A stretch of 64,000 nucleotides of DNA from Fibrella forsythiae (GCF_017353175.1 NZ_JAFMYW010000002.1:744001-808000), one strand, 5' to 3'. Shown: positions 28,003 to 37,539, numbered from the stretch's first letter. Made by a program: numbers and translations. Notes: generated by a model not told the origin, from the letters alone.

Positions 28003-28878
28003 TCACCGCTGTGTGAAGTCAGAAAGTGGTAAGTTATCAGCTTCGTCGTTGAGTGAGTTCAGCATTTTCTCCACCTCTTCCATTCGTATTTTGTCGCCAT
28101 TGCGGTCAAATGAAAGCATCAGATTTCTAAGCATTCGACGGATAATGTCGACGTTAGAGCAGGGCTGGTAAAAGATCGGGGCTGGTTTCAGGTTCAGTTG
28201 CCCAATGTAGTGGTCTATGTCTTTGGTTGAAAAGATCAGCCCCCGATTAAATACATTGATGTAGAACTGTACACCGTTGGGCGCTTTGTAGGTTAAGACG
28301 AACAGATTAGGCAGGTTGACACCATAGATGGGAAGCCCCAGCTTTTGGGCGATCATCATGTAAATCAGGCAAAGCGATATAGTATTACCCCGGCGCGTTT
28401 CAAGCACCTGATTGATCATCGAATTGGCCGGCGAATGAAAGTTTTTAGTATTGGGCGCAAACTTCATTTCGTTATAAAATACGCCATTCAATCCCTTGAC
28501 CTGGTCGGCCGGATGAACATCTGTTTGTACTTTCAGCCAGGCGTCGTAATAAAGCTGTTCCAGGTCTTGTCGAAGTTTGTCTATCGACAGATCAGGGTAC
28601 TGATAGGTGGCCACAATCCAAAGACCTTCGAGCAGGTCCATAGCACCACTCTCTTTCCAGGCATACAGCCGGTCGAGTACCGATGTATATTGCAGATCAT
28701 GGATGATTTCTTCGATCCTTTTCTGCAAAAATGGGTCAAAACTGCCTTCCCACTCAGTTTCGAGAAATGGAATGATTGCACTGCCCATTTGCCGGATGCG
28801 CCCTTCCACATGGGAAGTAATTTCGGTGTCGTCATCGTCGAGCAAAGAGATCAGGGCTTTGATTTCGTTGTCGTTCAT
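28003..28878 (-). CDS. Transglutaminase-like protein (SirB1 type)
   Basis: Belongs to the SirB1/Transglut_core2 group, related in fold to transglutaminases. A helical N-terminal part (about 1-140) precedes the core: LNGVFYNEMKFAPNTKNFHSPANSMINQVLETRRGNTISLCLIYMM fits the N.VL..RRG.PI.L..IY pattern, followed by KLGLPIYGVNLPNLFVLTY and FYINVFNRG. The nucleophilic Cys is in ISLCLIYMM. Biochemical role unknown. 291 residues, full length. Confidence 0.85.
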   Translation of the reverse strand: MNDNEIKALISLLDDDDTEITSHVEGRIRQMGSAIIPFLETEWEGSFDPFLQKRIEEIIHDLQYTSVLDRLYAWKESGAMDLLEGLWIVATYQYPDLSIDKLRQDLEQLYYDAWLKVQTDVHPADQVKGLNGVFYNEMKFAPNTKNFHSPANSMINQVLETRRGNTISLCLIYMMIAQKLGLPIYGVNLPNLFVLTYKAPNGVQFYINVFNRGLIFSTKDIDHYIGQLNLKPAPIFYQPCSNVDIIRRMLRNLMLSFDRNGDKIRMEEVEKMLNSLNDEADNLPLSDFTQR

Positions 28879-28945
28879 AAGCGTTGCTACGTAATAGGGA
28901 AGGGGTTATGCTAAATAATTGATTGAGAAACCGTACTGATTTGGT

Positions 28946-28953
28946 TAGTTTTG
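28946..28953 (+). promoter_or_regulatory. Promoter candidate for galE
   Basis: TAGTTTTG, an exact TAnnTTTG, with a TTG 20 bases upstream (28923-28925). The galE start lies about 70 bases downstream after an A-rich leader. Confidence 0.5.
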
Positions 28954-29022
28954 CCCGGTTTTTACGAGCCAGGCCAGACTTGCCCTCTTTGCAAGTAACA
29001 ACAAAAAATTACAAAAAACGAT

Positions 29023-30057
29023 TTGGACGCTAACCCAATAACACCCCAAAAAATACTGGTTACTGGAGGAGCCGGTTTCATTGGATCGCATACAGTTGTC
29101 GCGTTGGCAGAGGCCGGATACGAGCCCGTCATTGTCGACGATTTTTCCAATTCGGAACCAAGTATACTCGACGGTTTGAAAGCTATTTTAAACCGGGAGG
29201 TACGTTCCTACCACATCGATTGTAACGATCGAGCCGCCATGACCGATGTGTTCAGCCAGGAACAGGTAGCCGGCATTATTCACTTCGCCGCTTCTAAAGC
29301 CGTTGGTGAATCAGTTGAAAAGCCTCTGAAGTATTACCGCAATAACCTCGATACCCTGATGTTGCTGCTGGAACTGATGCCGCAATTTGGGGTACAGAAT
29401 CTGGTGTTCTCGTCATCGTGCACGGTTTACGGGCAACCCGAGCACCTGCCCGTAACAGAGGAAACACCTCGGCTGCCAGCTATGTCGCCATATGGCAACA
29501 CAAAGGCGATCTGTGAAGACATTATCCGTGACTGTGTAGCGGCCAACATGCCGGTACGGGCTATCTCGCTCCGTTATTTCAACCCCATCGGTGCTCACCC
29601 ATCCGCCCTGATTGGTGAACTGCCCCGTGGAGTGCCGGCTAATCTGGTGCCCTATCTATTGCAGGTGGCTTCTGGCCAGCGTGCCAGCCTGACCGTTCAT
29701 GGCAATGATTACAATACGCCGGATGGTACGGCCATTCGGGATTACATCCATGTCATGGATCTGGCCGACGCCCACGTTAGCGCCGTACGATTACTGGTTG
29801 AAAAGAAAGAGACGGCTTTCTACGATGTATTTAATATTGGCACGGGTCGTGGGGCGTCAGTTCTGGAATTAATCAACACATTTGAGGAAGTGAATGGCAT
29901 TAAACTTCCCTATCACCTGGGAGATCGTCGCCCCGGCGATATTGAGCAGATATATGCCGACGTAACCAAATCGACCCGGGGCTTAGGCTTCACAACAAAA
30001 CGTACCCTGGCCGATGCGCTCCAGGACGCCTGGCGCTGGCAGCAGAAAATCAGTTAA
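29023..30057 (+). CDS. galE: UDP-glucose 4-epimerase
   Basis: Interconverts UDP-glucose and UDP-galactose for surface polysaccharides and galactose use. Extended short-chain dehydrogenase: NAD-binding VTGGAGFIGSHTVV, the Ser in FSSSCTVYG, catalytic Tyr and Lys in SPYGNTKAICE, and the UDP-sugar region RYFNPIGAHPSALIGE. 344 residues. It begins at a TTG codon (protein reads MDANPITPQKILVTGG); no in-frame ATG fits, and the leader is A-rich. First of three co-directional nucleotide-sugar genes, followed by rfbB and rfbA. Confidence 0.96.
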   Translation: MDANPITPQKILVTGGAGFIGSHTVVALAEAGYEPVIVDDFSNSEPSILDGLKAILNREVRSYHIDCNDRAAMTDVFSQEQVAGIIHFAASKAVGESVEKPLKYYRNNLDTLMLLLELMPQFGVQNLVFSSSCTVYGQPEHLPVTEETPRLPAMSPYGNTKAICEDIIRDCVAANMPVRAISLRYFNPIGAHPSALIGELPRGVPANLVPYLLQVASGQRASLTVHGNDYNTPDGTAIRDYIHVMDLADAHVSAVRLLVEKKETAFYDVFNIGTGRGASVLELINTFEEVNGIKLPYHLGDRRPGDIEQIYADVTKSTRGLGFTTKRTLADALQDAWRWQQKIS

Positions 30058-30060
30058 AGT

Positions 30061-30151
30061 GTTTTCAGTTTACTGTCTTTTGTTGCGTTGCTACCATACC
30101 TGATTTGGGTTGAGCAGCGCAACAGAAGACAGTGAACAGAAAACAGTAAAC
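30061..30151. repeat. Intergenic heptad-type hairpin between galE and rfbB
   Basis: Left arm 30061-30092 (GTTTTC, AGTTTAC, TGTCTTT, TGTTGCG, TTGCT) faces right arm 30113-30151, whose complement reads GTTTAC, TGTTTTC, TGTTCAC, TGTCTTC, TGTTGCG, CTGCT. It starts three bases after the galE stop and ends seven bases before the rfbB ATG, filling the spacer. Confidence 0.8.
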
Positions 30152-30158
30152 TTGCTTC

Positions 30159-31223
30159 ATGAAAACCATCATCATTACCGGAGGGGCCGGTTTCATCGGA
30201 TCGCACGTAGTGCGGTTGTTTGTCACAAAATACCCCGATTACCACATCATCAATCTCGACGCGCTCACCTACGCGGGTAACCTCGCTAACCTGACCGATA
30301 TTGAGAACGAGCCAAACTACACGTTTGTCCGGGGCGACATCACTGACGCTGCGTTCTTGGCGGAACTGTTTGGCAAATACCAGCCAGAAGGTGTCATCCA
30401 CCTGGCCGCCGAGTCACACGTGGATCGGTCAATTACTGACCCAATGTCGTTTGTGATGACCAATGTGGTAGGAACGGTGAATCTGCTGAACGCCGCTAAA
30501 AAAAGCTGGCTCGACTCAGAATCCGGTTTCGATGGAAAACGCTTCTATCATGTTTCGACCGATGAAGTGTACGGTTCGTTACACAACCCTGATGAATTCT
30601 TTACGGAAGAGACAGCCTACGACCCGCAGTCGCCCTATTCAGCTTCTAAAGCGGCGTCTGATCACTTTGTGCGGGCCTATGGAAATACGTATAAAATGCC
30701 TGTTGTTCTGAGTAACTGTTCGAACAATTATGGCCCGAATCATTTCCCCGAGAAGCTGATTCCGCTGATGATTCACAACATTCAGCAGAACAAACCGCTG
30801 CCCGTTTATGGTAAAGGCGAAAACGTACGCGACTGGCTGTTTGTGGTTGATCATGCCCGGGCCATCGATACGGTTTTTCATAAGGGTAAGCAGGGCGAAA
30901 CGTATAATATCGGCGGCTTCAACGAGTGGAAAAATATTGATATTGTGCATCTGCTCTGCCGGGTGATGGACGAGAAGCTAGGCCGCCCCGCAGGTACGTC
31001 GTCACAACTGATAACCTACGTGACAGATCGTGCCGGGCACGATCTTCGCTATGCTATTGATGCCAATAAGATCATGAACGAACTGGGTTGGGAGCCGTCC
31101 CTTCAGTTTGAAGAAGGCCTGAATAAAACAGTCGATTGGTTCCTGGCTAATCAGGAGTGGCTCAACAACGTCACCTCCGGCGCCTATCAGGGCTATTATC
31201 AGGACATGTACGCGAATAGATAA
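30159..31223 (+). CDS. rfbB: dTDP-glucose 4,6-dehydratase
   Basis: Second step of dTDP-rhamnose synthesis. NAD-binding ITGGAGFIGSHVV, the dehydratase signature HVSTDEVYGSL, catalytic Tyr/Lys in SPYSASKAASDHFVRAY, and NCSNNYGPNHFPEKLIPL. 354 residues, standard. Works with rfbA (next gene) to supply dTDP-4-keto-6-deoxyglucose; rfbC and rfbD are not in this window, so the end sugar is not fixed here. Confidence 0.97.
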   Translation: MKTIIITGGAGFIGSHVVRLFVTKYPDYHIINLDALTYAGNLANLTDIENEPNYTFVRGDITDAAFLAELFGKYQPEGVIHLAAESHVDRSITDPMSFVMTNVVGTVNLLNAAKKSWLDSESGFDGKRFYHVSTDEVYGSLHNPDEFFTEETAYDPQSPYSASKAASDHFVRAYGNTYKMPVVLSNCSNNYGPNHFPEKLIPLMIHNIQQNKPLPVYGKGENVRDWLFVVDHARAIDTVFHKGKQGETYNIGGFNEWKNIDIVHLLCRVMDEKLGRPAGTSSQLITYVTDRAGHDLRYAIDANKIMNELGWEPSLQFEEGLNKTVDWFLANQEWLNNVTSGAYQGYYQDMYANR

Positions 31224-31266
31224 AACAGCACCGTACGACTGTTGAGGTACGACTTATAACTGCCAT

Positions 31267-32121
31267 ATGAAAGGAATTATACTCGCCGGTGGGTCCGGCA
31301 CCCGATTGCACCCGCTGACGCTGGCCGTTTCCAAGCAACTGATGCCGGTCTACGATAAGCCGATGATTTATTACCCGCTGTCGATTCTGATGCTGGCGGG
31401 TATTCAGGATATCCTGATTATTTCAACGCCTCATGATCTGCCGCATTTCGAGAAATTGCTCGGTGACGGATCGCGCATTGGCTGCCGGTTCTCTTACGCC
31501 GTGCAACCCAGCCCCGACGGACTGGCGCAGGCATTTATTATCGGTGAAGAGTTTATTGGCACCGATAAAGTGGCGCTGGTGCTTGGCGACAATATCTTTT
31601 ACGGATCCGGCCTGTCTAAATTGTTGCAAGCCAACAACGACCCCGACGGGGGGGTTGTGTATGCCTATCAGGTGCAGGATCCTGAACGGTATGGCGTAGT
31701 TGAGTTCGATGATGAGTTCAACGTGCTGTCGATTGAAGAAAAGCCGGATAAACCGAAGTCGAATTACGCGGTGCCTGGCCTTTATTTCTATGATAATGAC
31801 GTAGTTGAAATTGCTAAAAACATTCCGCCTTCGCCTCGTGGTGAACTGGAAATTACTGACGTGAACCGGGTTTATCTGGAGCGCGGAAAGCTGAAAGTGG
31901 GCGTATTGGATCGGGGTACCGCCTGGTTAGATACAGGTACGTTCGCATCGCTGATGCAGGCCGGCCAGTTTGTACAGGTGATAGAAGAGCGGCAGGGCCT
32001 GAAGATCGGTTGTATTGAAGAAATTGCCTATCGGATGAAATTCATCTCGAAAGATCAGCTGATCGAGATTGCCAGGCCGCTGGTGAAAAGTGGCTATGGC
32101 CAGTACTTGTTGGGTATATAG
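31267..32121 (+). CDS. rfbA: Glucose-1-phosphate thymidylyltransferase
   Basis: Makes dTDP-glucose from dTTP and glucose 1-phosphate. The nucleotidyltransferase signature [16 protein letters not shown] opens the protein, with [19 protein letters not shown] and the metal site [11 protein letters not shown]. 284 residues, slightly shorter than usual but complete. Lies 43 bases after rfbB and is followed by a strong terminator, so galE-rfbB-rfbA ends here. Confidence 0.97.
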   Translation: MKGIILAGGSGTRLHPLTLAVSKQLMPVYDKPMIYYPLSILMLAGIQDILIISTPHDLPHFEKLLGDGSRIGCRFSYAVQPSPDGLAQAFIIGEEFIGTDKVALVLGDNIFYGSGLSKLLQANNDPDGGVVYAYQVQDPERYGVVEFDDEFNVLSIEEKPDKPKSNYAVPGLYFYDNDVVEIAKNIPPSPRGELEITDVNRVYLERGKLKVGVLDRGTAWLDTGTFASLMQAGQFVQVIEERQGLKIGCIEEIAYRMKFISKDQLIEIARPLVKSGYGQYLLGI

Positions 32122-32156
32122 ATCGCAGGCTAAACACATCTTGTTGAACGCACTAA

Positions 32157-32185
32157 AAAAAGCCAGAGCAATGCTCTGGCTTTTT
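32157..32185 (+). terminator. Intrinsic terminator after rfbA
   Basis: 14-base stem AAAAAGCCAGAGCA/TGCTCTGGCTTTTT, ending in TTTTT, 35 bases after the rfbA stop. Tight loop. The 314 bases beyond it, to 32499, show no gene or clear signal. Confidence 0.92.
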
Positions 32186-32499
32186 CTTACCTAACCTATG
32201 AGATGAGAAAACTTAATACGATTTGGAAACTTTGCTTGTGTGTGGATAAGACCGGAAAACTACCCCGTATTGACAAGCTCAAAGGTAGCAGATTGGCGAA
32301 GGTAGGGTAAGCGCAGAATCACCCTTTTTACGACAGGTGTAGATAATGCGCATAAACCCGTATCTGAGTGCGTAGTTCTACGTATTCGTTAGAGTAAAGG
32401 GCAATAAAATTGCCGATAAATCAATCCAAAAGGCAAACACGATGGCATGTAATTGGACTTTTGGTAGCTTTCCGATCTAATTGACAGATCACTTAATCG

Positions 32500-32910
32500 A
32501 TGACCGACAAGAATAAATTCCACGGCGACGTGGGCCGCTTCTTAACCGGGCAAGACGCCCGATCGCGCACTGCCCGTTATAAAAGGTACAAACAAGAAAA
32601 AGGCTATAAGCCCGACACATTTGCCCGGGCCGAGTTCTTCGGCATTAACCGGATCAATAAACTGCTGGGGCGCAAAGACTGTGTGGGTATCCGTATCTAC
32701 TATGGTAAGACCCATGAAGACGTTGATGGAAATGTTGTCGACGACGGGCAGGGTGAACTTAAATCGCGCCTGGTGCTTGTTGGTGTTCGGGCTGACGGTA
32801 CTGATATCTTCGACGACCCAACCGGCAGAAAGGATCCTGGTGATGGTGATGCACTGGGTGACGGGTTTGAATGTCCGCGGCATTGTGGTAATCCACCGAG
32901 TTCACTTTAG
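32500..32910 (+). CDS. Hypothetical protein ending in a Cys-Pro-rich tail
   Basis: A 136-residue soluble, charged protein with no signal peptide. Notable segments: FARAEFFGINRINKLLGRKDCVGIRIYYG, a central RLVLVGVRADGTDI, and a C-terminal FECPRHCGNPPS with two Cys that could bind metal. The ATG of the first membrane protein lies five bases after its stop, so the two are almost certainly co-transcribed. No function recognised; the linkage suggests a partner of the membrane protein. Confidence 0.7.
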   Translation: MTDKNKFHGDVGRFLTGQDARSRTARYKRYKQEKGYKPDTFARAEFFGINRINKLLGRKDCVGIRIYYGKTHEDVDGNVVDDGQGELKSRLVLVGVRADGTDIFDDPTGRKDPGDGDALGDGFECPRHCGNPPSSL

Positions 32911-32914
32911 TTGT

Positions 32915-33601
32915 ATGATAAAAAGTCTGAGAGATTTATTTGATTTTTACCCGCTTGACTTTTATTCGTATTTTTTTATGCTCCTGCCTGTAGCTGTAGC
33001 TGTGTACAGGCGGGAGTTTTTAACGCCAGTTTTGTTGGTTGTTACTGCTTATTTTTTAGTGCGATTTCTTGAAGAATGCGTGTTTCTATATTATGTGTTG
33101 ATTCCGAAAAGTACACAGCGTATAAGTAATCTTGCACTTATTCTGGACAGCCTGCTCATTGGCTGGTTTTACTGGTTAAGCTTTGCCAGAAATTCGTTTG
33201 CCGGCAAACTGACCATTGCCGTTACTACGCTGGTATTTGTAGCAACTACGAGTAGTTATAGTTTGGACGGGTTAGGAAGTGTTAGCCACTCCTGTATACG
33301 GCTAATGATAATCATACTAAGTTTGGTTTATTTTAATAAAATTCTATCTGAAAATCGAGTAAGAAAAATTGTGTCACACTCATTATTCTGGGTAAATGCG
33401 GGGTTCTTATTTTTCGGTATGGGTACGTTTATGACTTCACTGTTCAAAGATTACCTGCTGGACCCTGCACTGACGACGAAAGAAACGTATAATTTATTTT
33501 CAGATATGAACCAGATACTGAGTATGATCCTGTCAGCTCTGGTAGCTATCGGTATGTGGGTAAGTGATTCTGATAAAGACAATTACATACAATCTATCTA
33601 A
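32915..33601 (+). CDS. Multi-pass membrane protein, first of a tandem pair
   Basis: 228 residues with about six or seven hydrophobic segments and very short loops. It opens FDFYPLDFYSYFFMLLPVAVAVYRREFLTP, which the next gene repeats closely (TTYPLDFYAYFFLLVPLSVAVYRRGFLTP), and they share NSFAGKLTIAVTT/NSFSGRLTVVATT and VYFNKILSENRVRKIV/TYFNKILAENQIKKVV. So the pair arose by duplication. The pattern resembles membrane sensor domains of Bacteroidota histidine kinases, but no kinase is attached. ATG 32915 is chosen; the longer frame overlaps the upstream gene. Function unknown. Confidence 0.75.
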   Translation: MIKSLRDLFDFYPLDFYSYFFMLLPVAVAVYRREFLTPVLLVVTAYFLVRFLEECVFLYYVLIPKSTQRISNLALILDSLLIGWFYWLSFARNSFAGKLTIAVTTLVFVATTSSYSLDGLGSVSHSCIRLMIIILSLVYFNKILSENRVRKIVSHSLFWVNAGFLFFGMGTFMTSLFKDYLLDPALTTKETYNLFSDMNQILSMILSALVAIGMWVSDSDKDNYIQSI

Positions 33602-33682
33602 TAGCTTCTTACTTTAATTTTGCGTGGCTTTTATAGATTGGTACCGTCAATAGTCTATCAGTAGCCAGTTATTGAAGGTATT

Positions 33683-34372
33683 ATGGACCATATATTGCGA
33701 AATTTAAACTATCTTTTTACTACATATCCTCTGGATTTTTATGCCTATTTTTTCTTGTTGGTACCTTTGTCTGTAGCTGTATATCGGCGAGGGTTTCTAA
33801 CGCCTGCTCTGTTACTTATTTCTTATTATTTATGCGGCCGGTTTATCAGCGACACGGTGATGTTATATTATTCACTGATACCTCAGAATAACTTGAACCT
33901 GAGCAAGGTAATCATATTGGTAGACGTACTTTTTATAGGGCGGTTTTATTTTGTTAGCCTTACCGGTAATTCGTTTTCCGGCCGATTGACAGTTGTCGCC
34001 ACCACGATTGTTTTCTGTGCTGCTTTAGTTAATTATTTATCAGATGGCCCGTTGAGTGTAGGCCGGTCAGGATTGCGATTGCTGATGGTAGTGCTGGCTT
34101 TAACCTATTTCAATAAAATATTAGCGGAGAACCAGATAAAAAAAGTGGTGCTTCATGCTGCTTTCTGGGTGAGCGCCGGTTTTCTTTTTTACGGTGCAGG
34201 TACGTTGATGATCGCTGTTTCTGCTGATTATTTGCAAAAGGCACCGCAGGATGTATACGATGTTTACGCAAACATGGACCAGATGATTAGTATATTGTTT
34301 TCCTGTCTGGCTGCCGTTGGTCTGTGGATGAGTAAGTTCGATCAGGACAACTACTATACAGGTATTGTATAA
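33683..34372 (+). CDS. Multi-pass membrane protein, second of a tandem pair
   Basis: 229 residues, paralogous to the preceding gene over its whole length, with the same arrangement of hydrophobic segments. The C-terminus ends in an acidic SKFDQDNYYTGIV, like SDSDKDNYIQSI of its partner. Clearly lower GC than the surrounding core genes, which with the duplication suggests accessory origin. An 81-base spacer separates the two copies. Function unknown. Confidence 0.75.
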   Translation: MDHILRNLNYLFTTYPLDFYAYFFLLVPLSVAVYRRGFLTPALLLISYYLCGRFISDTVMLYYSLIPQNNLNLSKVIILVDVLFIGRFYFVSLTGNSFSGRLTVVATTIVFCAALVNYLSDGPLSVGRSGLRLLMVVLALTYFNKILAENQIKKVVLHAAFWVSAGFLFYGAGTLMIAVSADYLQKAPQDVYDVYANMDQMISILFSCLAAVGLWMSKFDQDNYYTGIV

Positions 34373-34427
34373 GGGCAGGTAAACCACGTCTTCGTTGAAA
34401 AGCAGTGCTTGAAGCAATTGGTTGGCT

Positions 34428-34435
34428 TACTTTTG
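34428..34435 (+). promoter_or_regulatory. -7 box ahead of the thioesterase gene
   Basis: TACTTTTG, exact TAnnTTTG, 26 bases before the ATG at 34462. No well-spaced -33 element. Supports the shorter start. Confidence 0.45.
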
Positions 34436-34461
34436 CAACGATACCATCTGAAACTCTACCA

Positions 34462-35037
34462 ATGCCTGAGCCCTTTACCAGCGTACCGGCCAAATCAGTT
34501 GCCTACTCGCGTACTACACTTACTGAGTTGATGATTCCTGCCTACGCCAATTTTGGTGGTAAAATTCACGGGGGGACGTTGCTATCACTGATGGATAAAG
34601 TAGCCTACGCCTGTGCAGCCAAACATGCTGGAGAATACTGCGTCACGGTATCTGTCGATGGGGTGAATTTCCGCCAGCCGGTTGAAGTTGGCGAACTGGT
34701 GTCGTTGATGGCGTCGGTCAATTATGTGGGCCGTACCTCGCTGGTAATTGGTATTAAGGTTGTTGCCGAAAACGTGAAGACGGGCATTGTGAAGCATACC
34801 AACACGTCGTATATCACGATGGTGGCGAAAAATGACGCGGGCGTGCCAACAGAAGTGCCACCATTGCTGCTTGAAACGGCTGATGATGCCCGTCGTTTTC
34901 TGGAAGCCATTAAACGCAAAGAGTTACGCGCTGCCTATAGCGAGCATTTCGATAATGAACGTACCCGGATGATGCTCACCGAAAATCTGGCCCAACTAAC
35001 CAATGAGCGCTGTGTGCTGGGAACCGGGATTTTGTAG
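34462..35037 (+). CDS. Acyl-CoA thioesterase (hot-dog fold)
   Basis: Hydrolyses acyl-CoA to free acid and CoA. The YciA/BFIT-type hot-dog core is clear: GGKIHGGTLLSLMDKVAYACAAKHAG contains the catalytic Asp region, then CVTVSVDGVNFRQPVEVGELV, NYVGRTSLVIGIKV and HTNTSYITMVA. A helical tail of about 60 residues follows. ATG 34462 gives 191 residues beginning MPEPFTS. Substrate chain length not determinable. Confidence 0.88.
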   Translation: MPEPFTSVPAKSVAYSRTTLTELMIPAYANFGGKIHGGTLLSLMDKVAYACAAKHAGEYCVTVSVDGVNFRQPVEVGELVSLMASVNYVGRTSLVIGIKVVAENVKTGIVKHTNTSYITMVAKNDAGVPTEVPPLLLETADDARRFLEAIKRKELRAAYSEHFDNERTRMMLTENLAQLTNERCVLGTGIL

Positions 35038-35104
35038 GTACGTTGTCGGAACTGGCAACCTACCTGACCGGATAAAGGATAGACAGCGGTTTTCAGGGCA
35101 GTAG

Positions 35105-35329
35105 CTAGTTTTTGCCGTCAACAACGCCAAATCGGGTGTAGGCGGCCCAGCCTTTTTGGGCTTTATAGCCTTTGTTGCCCGTCACTGTGATGTTGTCGCC
35201 CTGGGTAATGTCGCGGCAGATAGCCGGGCTGTCGTAAAGAGTTGGGTGTAGAAAGCCGACCGGTTCAATGTAGAGCGTTACGTAGCTATCAGCGCTACTG
35301 GCCGTATTGGGTCTGTAGGTGTAGCTGAA
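35105..35329 (-). pseudogene. C-terminal gene remnant, unknown family
   Basis: An open frame of 74 codons with no start codon, entered right after an in-frame stop, ending TRFGVVDGKN. It reads like genuine protein (ITVTGNKGYKAQKGWAAYTRFG, VTLYIEPVGFLHP), so it looks like the surviving C-terminus of a lost gene. No family recognised. Confidence 0.35.
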
Positions 35330-35461
35330 TTATTTTTCGCTTGAAGATCGATTCCGTTTTCTGGTCGTTTGTGGGGCAGGTAATAGGGTATTTTGCTGAG
35401 GAAGTGGTTGGAACCGGTCGGTGCAAAGCAACCAAACAGGCCAGTGGCAGGTTACAACCGC

Positions 35462-35701
35462 ATGTGGTATTTCATTCTCAAACAGGACAATCTGAAGCCC
35501 GACCCATACCGGGCTTTGCAGCAGAAAGCGGTACAAACGGAAGTGGAGCCCTTCAACGAGCCATTTGATAACTTGTGTCTGTTCACCGTTGAGGACTACG
35601 CCTCGTTCGTTGATGCGCTCGACCTCGAAGGTCTGCGTTACGAGGTGAAAAGTCAGCGCCCCAGCCGCGACCAGCTACTGGCGCAGTTACGGGCAGCGTA
35701 G
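35462..35701 (+). CDS. Short hypothetical protein
   Basis: 79 residues starting MWYFILKQDNLKPDPYRALQ and ending in a charged helix RDQLLAQLRAA. Contains FDNLCLFTVEDYASFVDALDLEG. Soluble; no recognised domain. It lies in a degraded stretch between the thioesterase and the MATE gene, so it could be an orphan or a remnant. The frame extends upstream to 35393, but ATG 35462 fits better. Confidence 0.45.
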   Translation: MWYFILKQDNLKPDPYRALQQKAVQTEVEPFNEPFDNLCLFTVEDYASFVDALDLEGLRYEVKSQRPSRDQLLAQLRAA

Positions 35702-36204
35702 ATACGTACCCAGGGTTAGTTTTTGGCCTGATACTGATGGTTGTACGTATCAGTCGACTTTGGTAAAGCAGTCAGATAATCAGTGCATTCGATCCTACGC
35801 AAGCCATCAGCGTATGGAAGTTGGTGGACTTTAAGGAAGGTGCCATCAAGGAGCGAAAAACAATGATTCCCGCCGCTTCACTTGTCGCCGGTAGTGAGGT
35901 TCAGCGGGCCGAATTAACAACTATACCGTTCACTTGCTGCGAGATAACCTCGCCGTTATTGTCGTTAAAAAAGCGTATTGACCGTGTTTCACCAGTAGAG
36001 GCAGGGGTTTGTATTCCTAAAGCCGTGAACGAAGCAGTCCATTGCCAGTCTGCACCACATGGGCAGAGGCATAGGGAACGGGAACTGGACAACTACATTT
36101 TGGCGAGCAGTCTTACAGTCTCAGTAAAACGAGTAGTGAGAAAATAGATGAAGCAGCTGAACGCATCGTGTGTGTATTGAATCAAGGCAAAGTTGGTGAA
36201 TTGG
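35702..36204. other. Degraded stretch with overlapping coding-like fragments
   Basis: No convincing gene. A plus-strand frame open from about 35764 to 36147 carries coding-like text at its start (SAFDPTQAISVWKLVDFKEG), and a minus-strand frame at 35901-36092 also reads protein-like (FFNDNNGEVISQQVNGIVVN), but neither has a good start or family. Most likely remnants of lost genes. Confidence 0.4.
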
Positions 36205-37539
36205 TTATAGAGCCAGCCTGGCTAACCGGAAAAAGCGGATTGTTAGTAGCAGTGCCGCCACGCTCAGACCAACAAGCAGGCCAATCCAGACGCCAGCGGC
36301 ATCGTAGCCGAAGGTGAACCCTAGTAAATAGCTGGTTGGCAACGCGATCAGCCAATACGAAAAGAGGGTGATCAGCGTGGGTACGTTCACGTCGGAAAGA
36401 CCGCGCAATACGCCAATACCAACGACCTGGATGCCGTCGGAAAGCTGGAAAAAACCAGCCATAAATACCAATGTGGCTGCGATTTGGGCTACCTGTGGGG
36501 CATCGGTAATGTAGAGGTCGACGAGGACATTGTTGAACAGCAGAAAGATCACGCCCGCCAGCCCCATCATCAGGGCCGATAATGTAAAAGCCGCCAAACC
36601 CGCCCGGCGGATGCCGGGTTGATCGCCCCGACCAAATGCCGCTCCGACTCGAATAGCCGCCGCCGACGAAATGCCTGTAGCCATCATGTACGTAGATGAG
36701 GCCATATTGATGGCGATCTGGTGCGCGGCCAGTCGATCCGCACCGAGCCAGCCGATGATGACCATGGCAGCGGTAAACAGGGCAATTTCGAAGAAGAACG
36801 TTAACCCACTGGGTAGACCTAGTTTCAGGATGGTACGCACATCGCTGGCAATGGGTAATCGGGCGAATTCAGTGCTGAAATACGCCCGAAAATTCGGCGA
36901 CCGACGGATGTACCACAACATGGCCAGCGCCATGAACACCCGCGAAAGTAGCGTGGCCACTGCCGATCCCTGCGTGCCTAGTTTAGGAAAAGGCCCAATG
37001 CCCAGTATGAACAGGTAATTAAAGAGCGCATTAAGCAGCAATGCCCCAATAGTGATGGTCATGGCAACACGGGGAAAACGAAGCCCATCGCAAAGTTGAC
37101 GGGCAGCAATGAAAATAAACAGCGGTACGTTCGAGGCGCTCAGGATCAGCATAAAAGGACGTGCCAGTGCGTTCACGTCGGCCGTTTGCCCTAGCCACTG
37201 AAAATTCATGGCCACTCCGGCTACTACTGCGCCCAACGCCAGACTGAGCAGTACTGCCACCCGGATTCCGGCCCGGTAACTGCGGTGTACATCGGCCGCA
37301 CTGCCTCGTCCATTGGCCTGCGAAACAAGCGCTGCCACCACCGTTAACCCACCAATACCAATGCTTGATAAGAGGAATGACATGGAGTTGGCCAGACCGG
37401 CTGCCCCGAGTGGAATGGCACCCAACAACCGACCAACAAACAGGTTGTCGGTTACACCCATCAGCACCGTGCTCAGTTGGGCAATAACGATGGGAATACT
37501 AAGGCGAAGGGTGTCGGATAAGTCGGCGCGGAGTTGCAT
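36205..37539 (-). CDS. MATE-family multidrug/Na+ or H+ antiporter
   Basis: Exports cationic drugs or metabolites using an ion gradient. Twelve hydrophobic segments in 444 residues, in two six-helix halves, with MATE features such as LRLSIPIVIAQLSTVLMGVTDNLFVGRLLG at the start and the second-half equivalent LKLGLPSGLTFFFEIALFTAAMVIIGWLG. ATG 37539 is used because a TATCTTTG -7 box lies 26 bases upstream; the longer frame to 37599 runs through it. Divergent from the DUF4290-murA unit. Substrate unknown. Confidence 0.92.
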   Translation of the reverse strand: MQLRADLSDTLRLSIPIVIAQLSTVLMGVTDNLFVGRLLGAIPLGAAGLANSMSFLLSSIGIGGLTVVAALVSQANGRGSAADVHRSYRAGIRVAVLLSLALGAVVAGVAMNFQWLGQTADVNALARPFMLILSASNVPLFIFIAARQLCDGLRFPRVAMTITIGALLLNALFNYLFILGIGPFPKLGTQGSAVATLLSRVFMALAMLWYIRRSPNFRAYFSTEFARLPIASDVRTILKLGLPSGLTFFFEIALFTAAMVIIGWLGADRLAAHQIAINMASSTYMMATGISSAAAIRVGAAFGRGDQPGIRRAGLAAFTLSALMMGLAGVIFLLFNNVLVDLYITDAPQVAQIAATLVFMAGFFQLSDGIQVVGIGVLRGLSDVNVPTLITLFSYWLIALPTSYLLGFTFGYDAAGVWIGLLVGLSVAALLLTIRFFRLARLAL

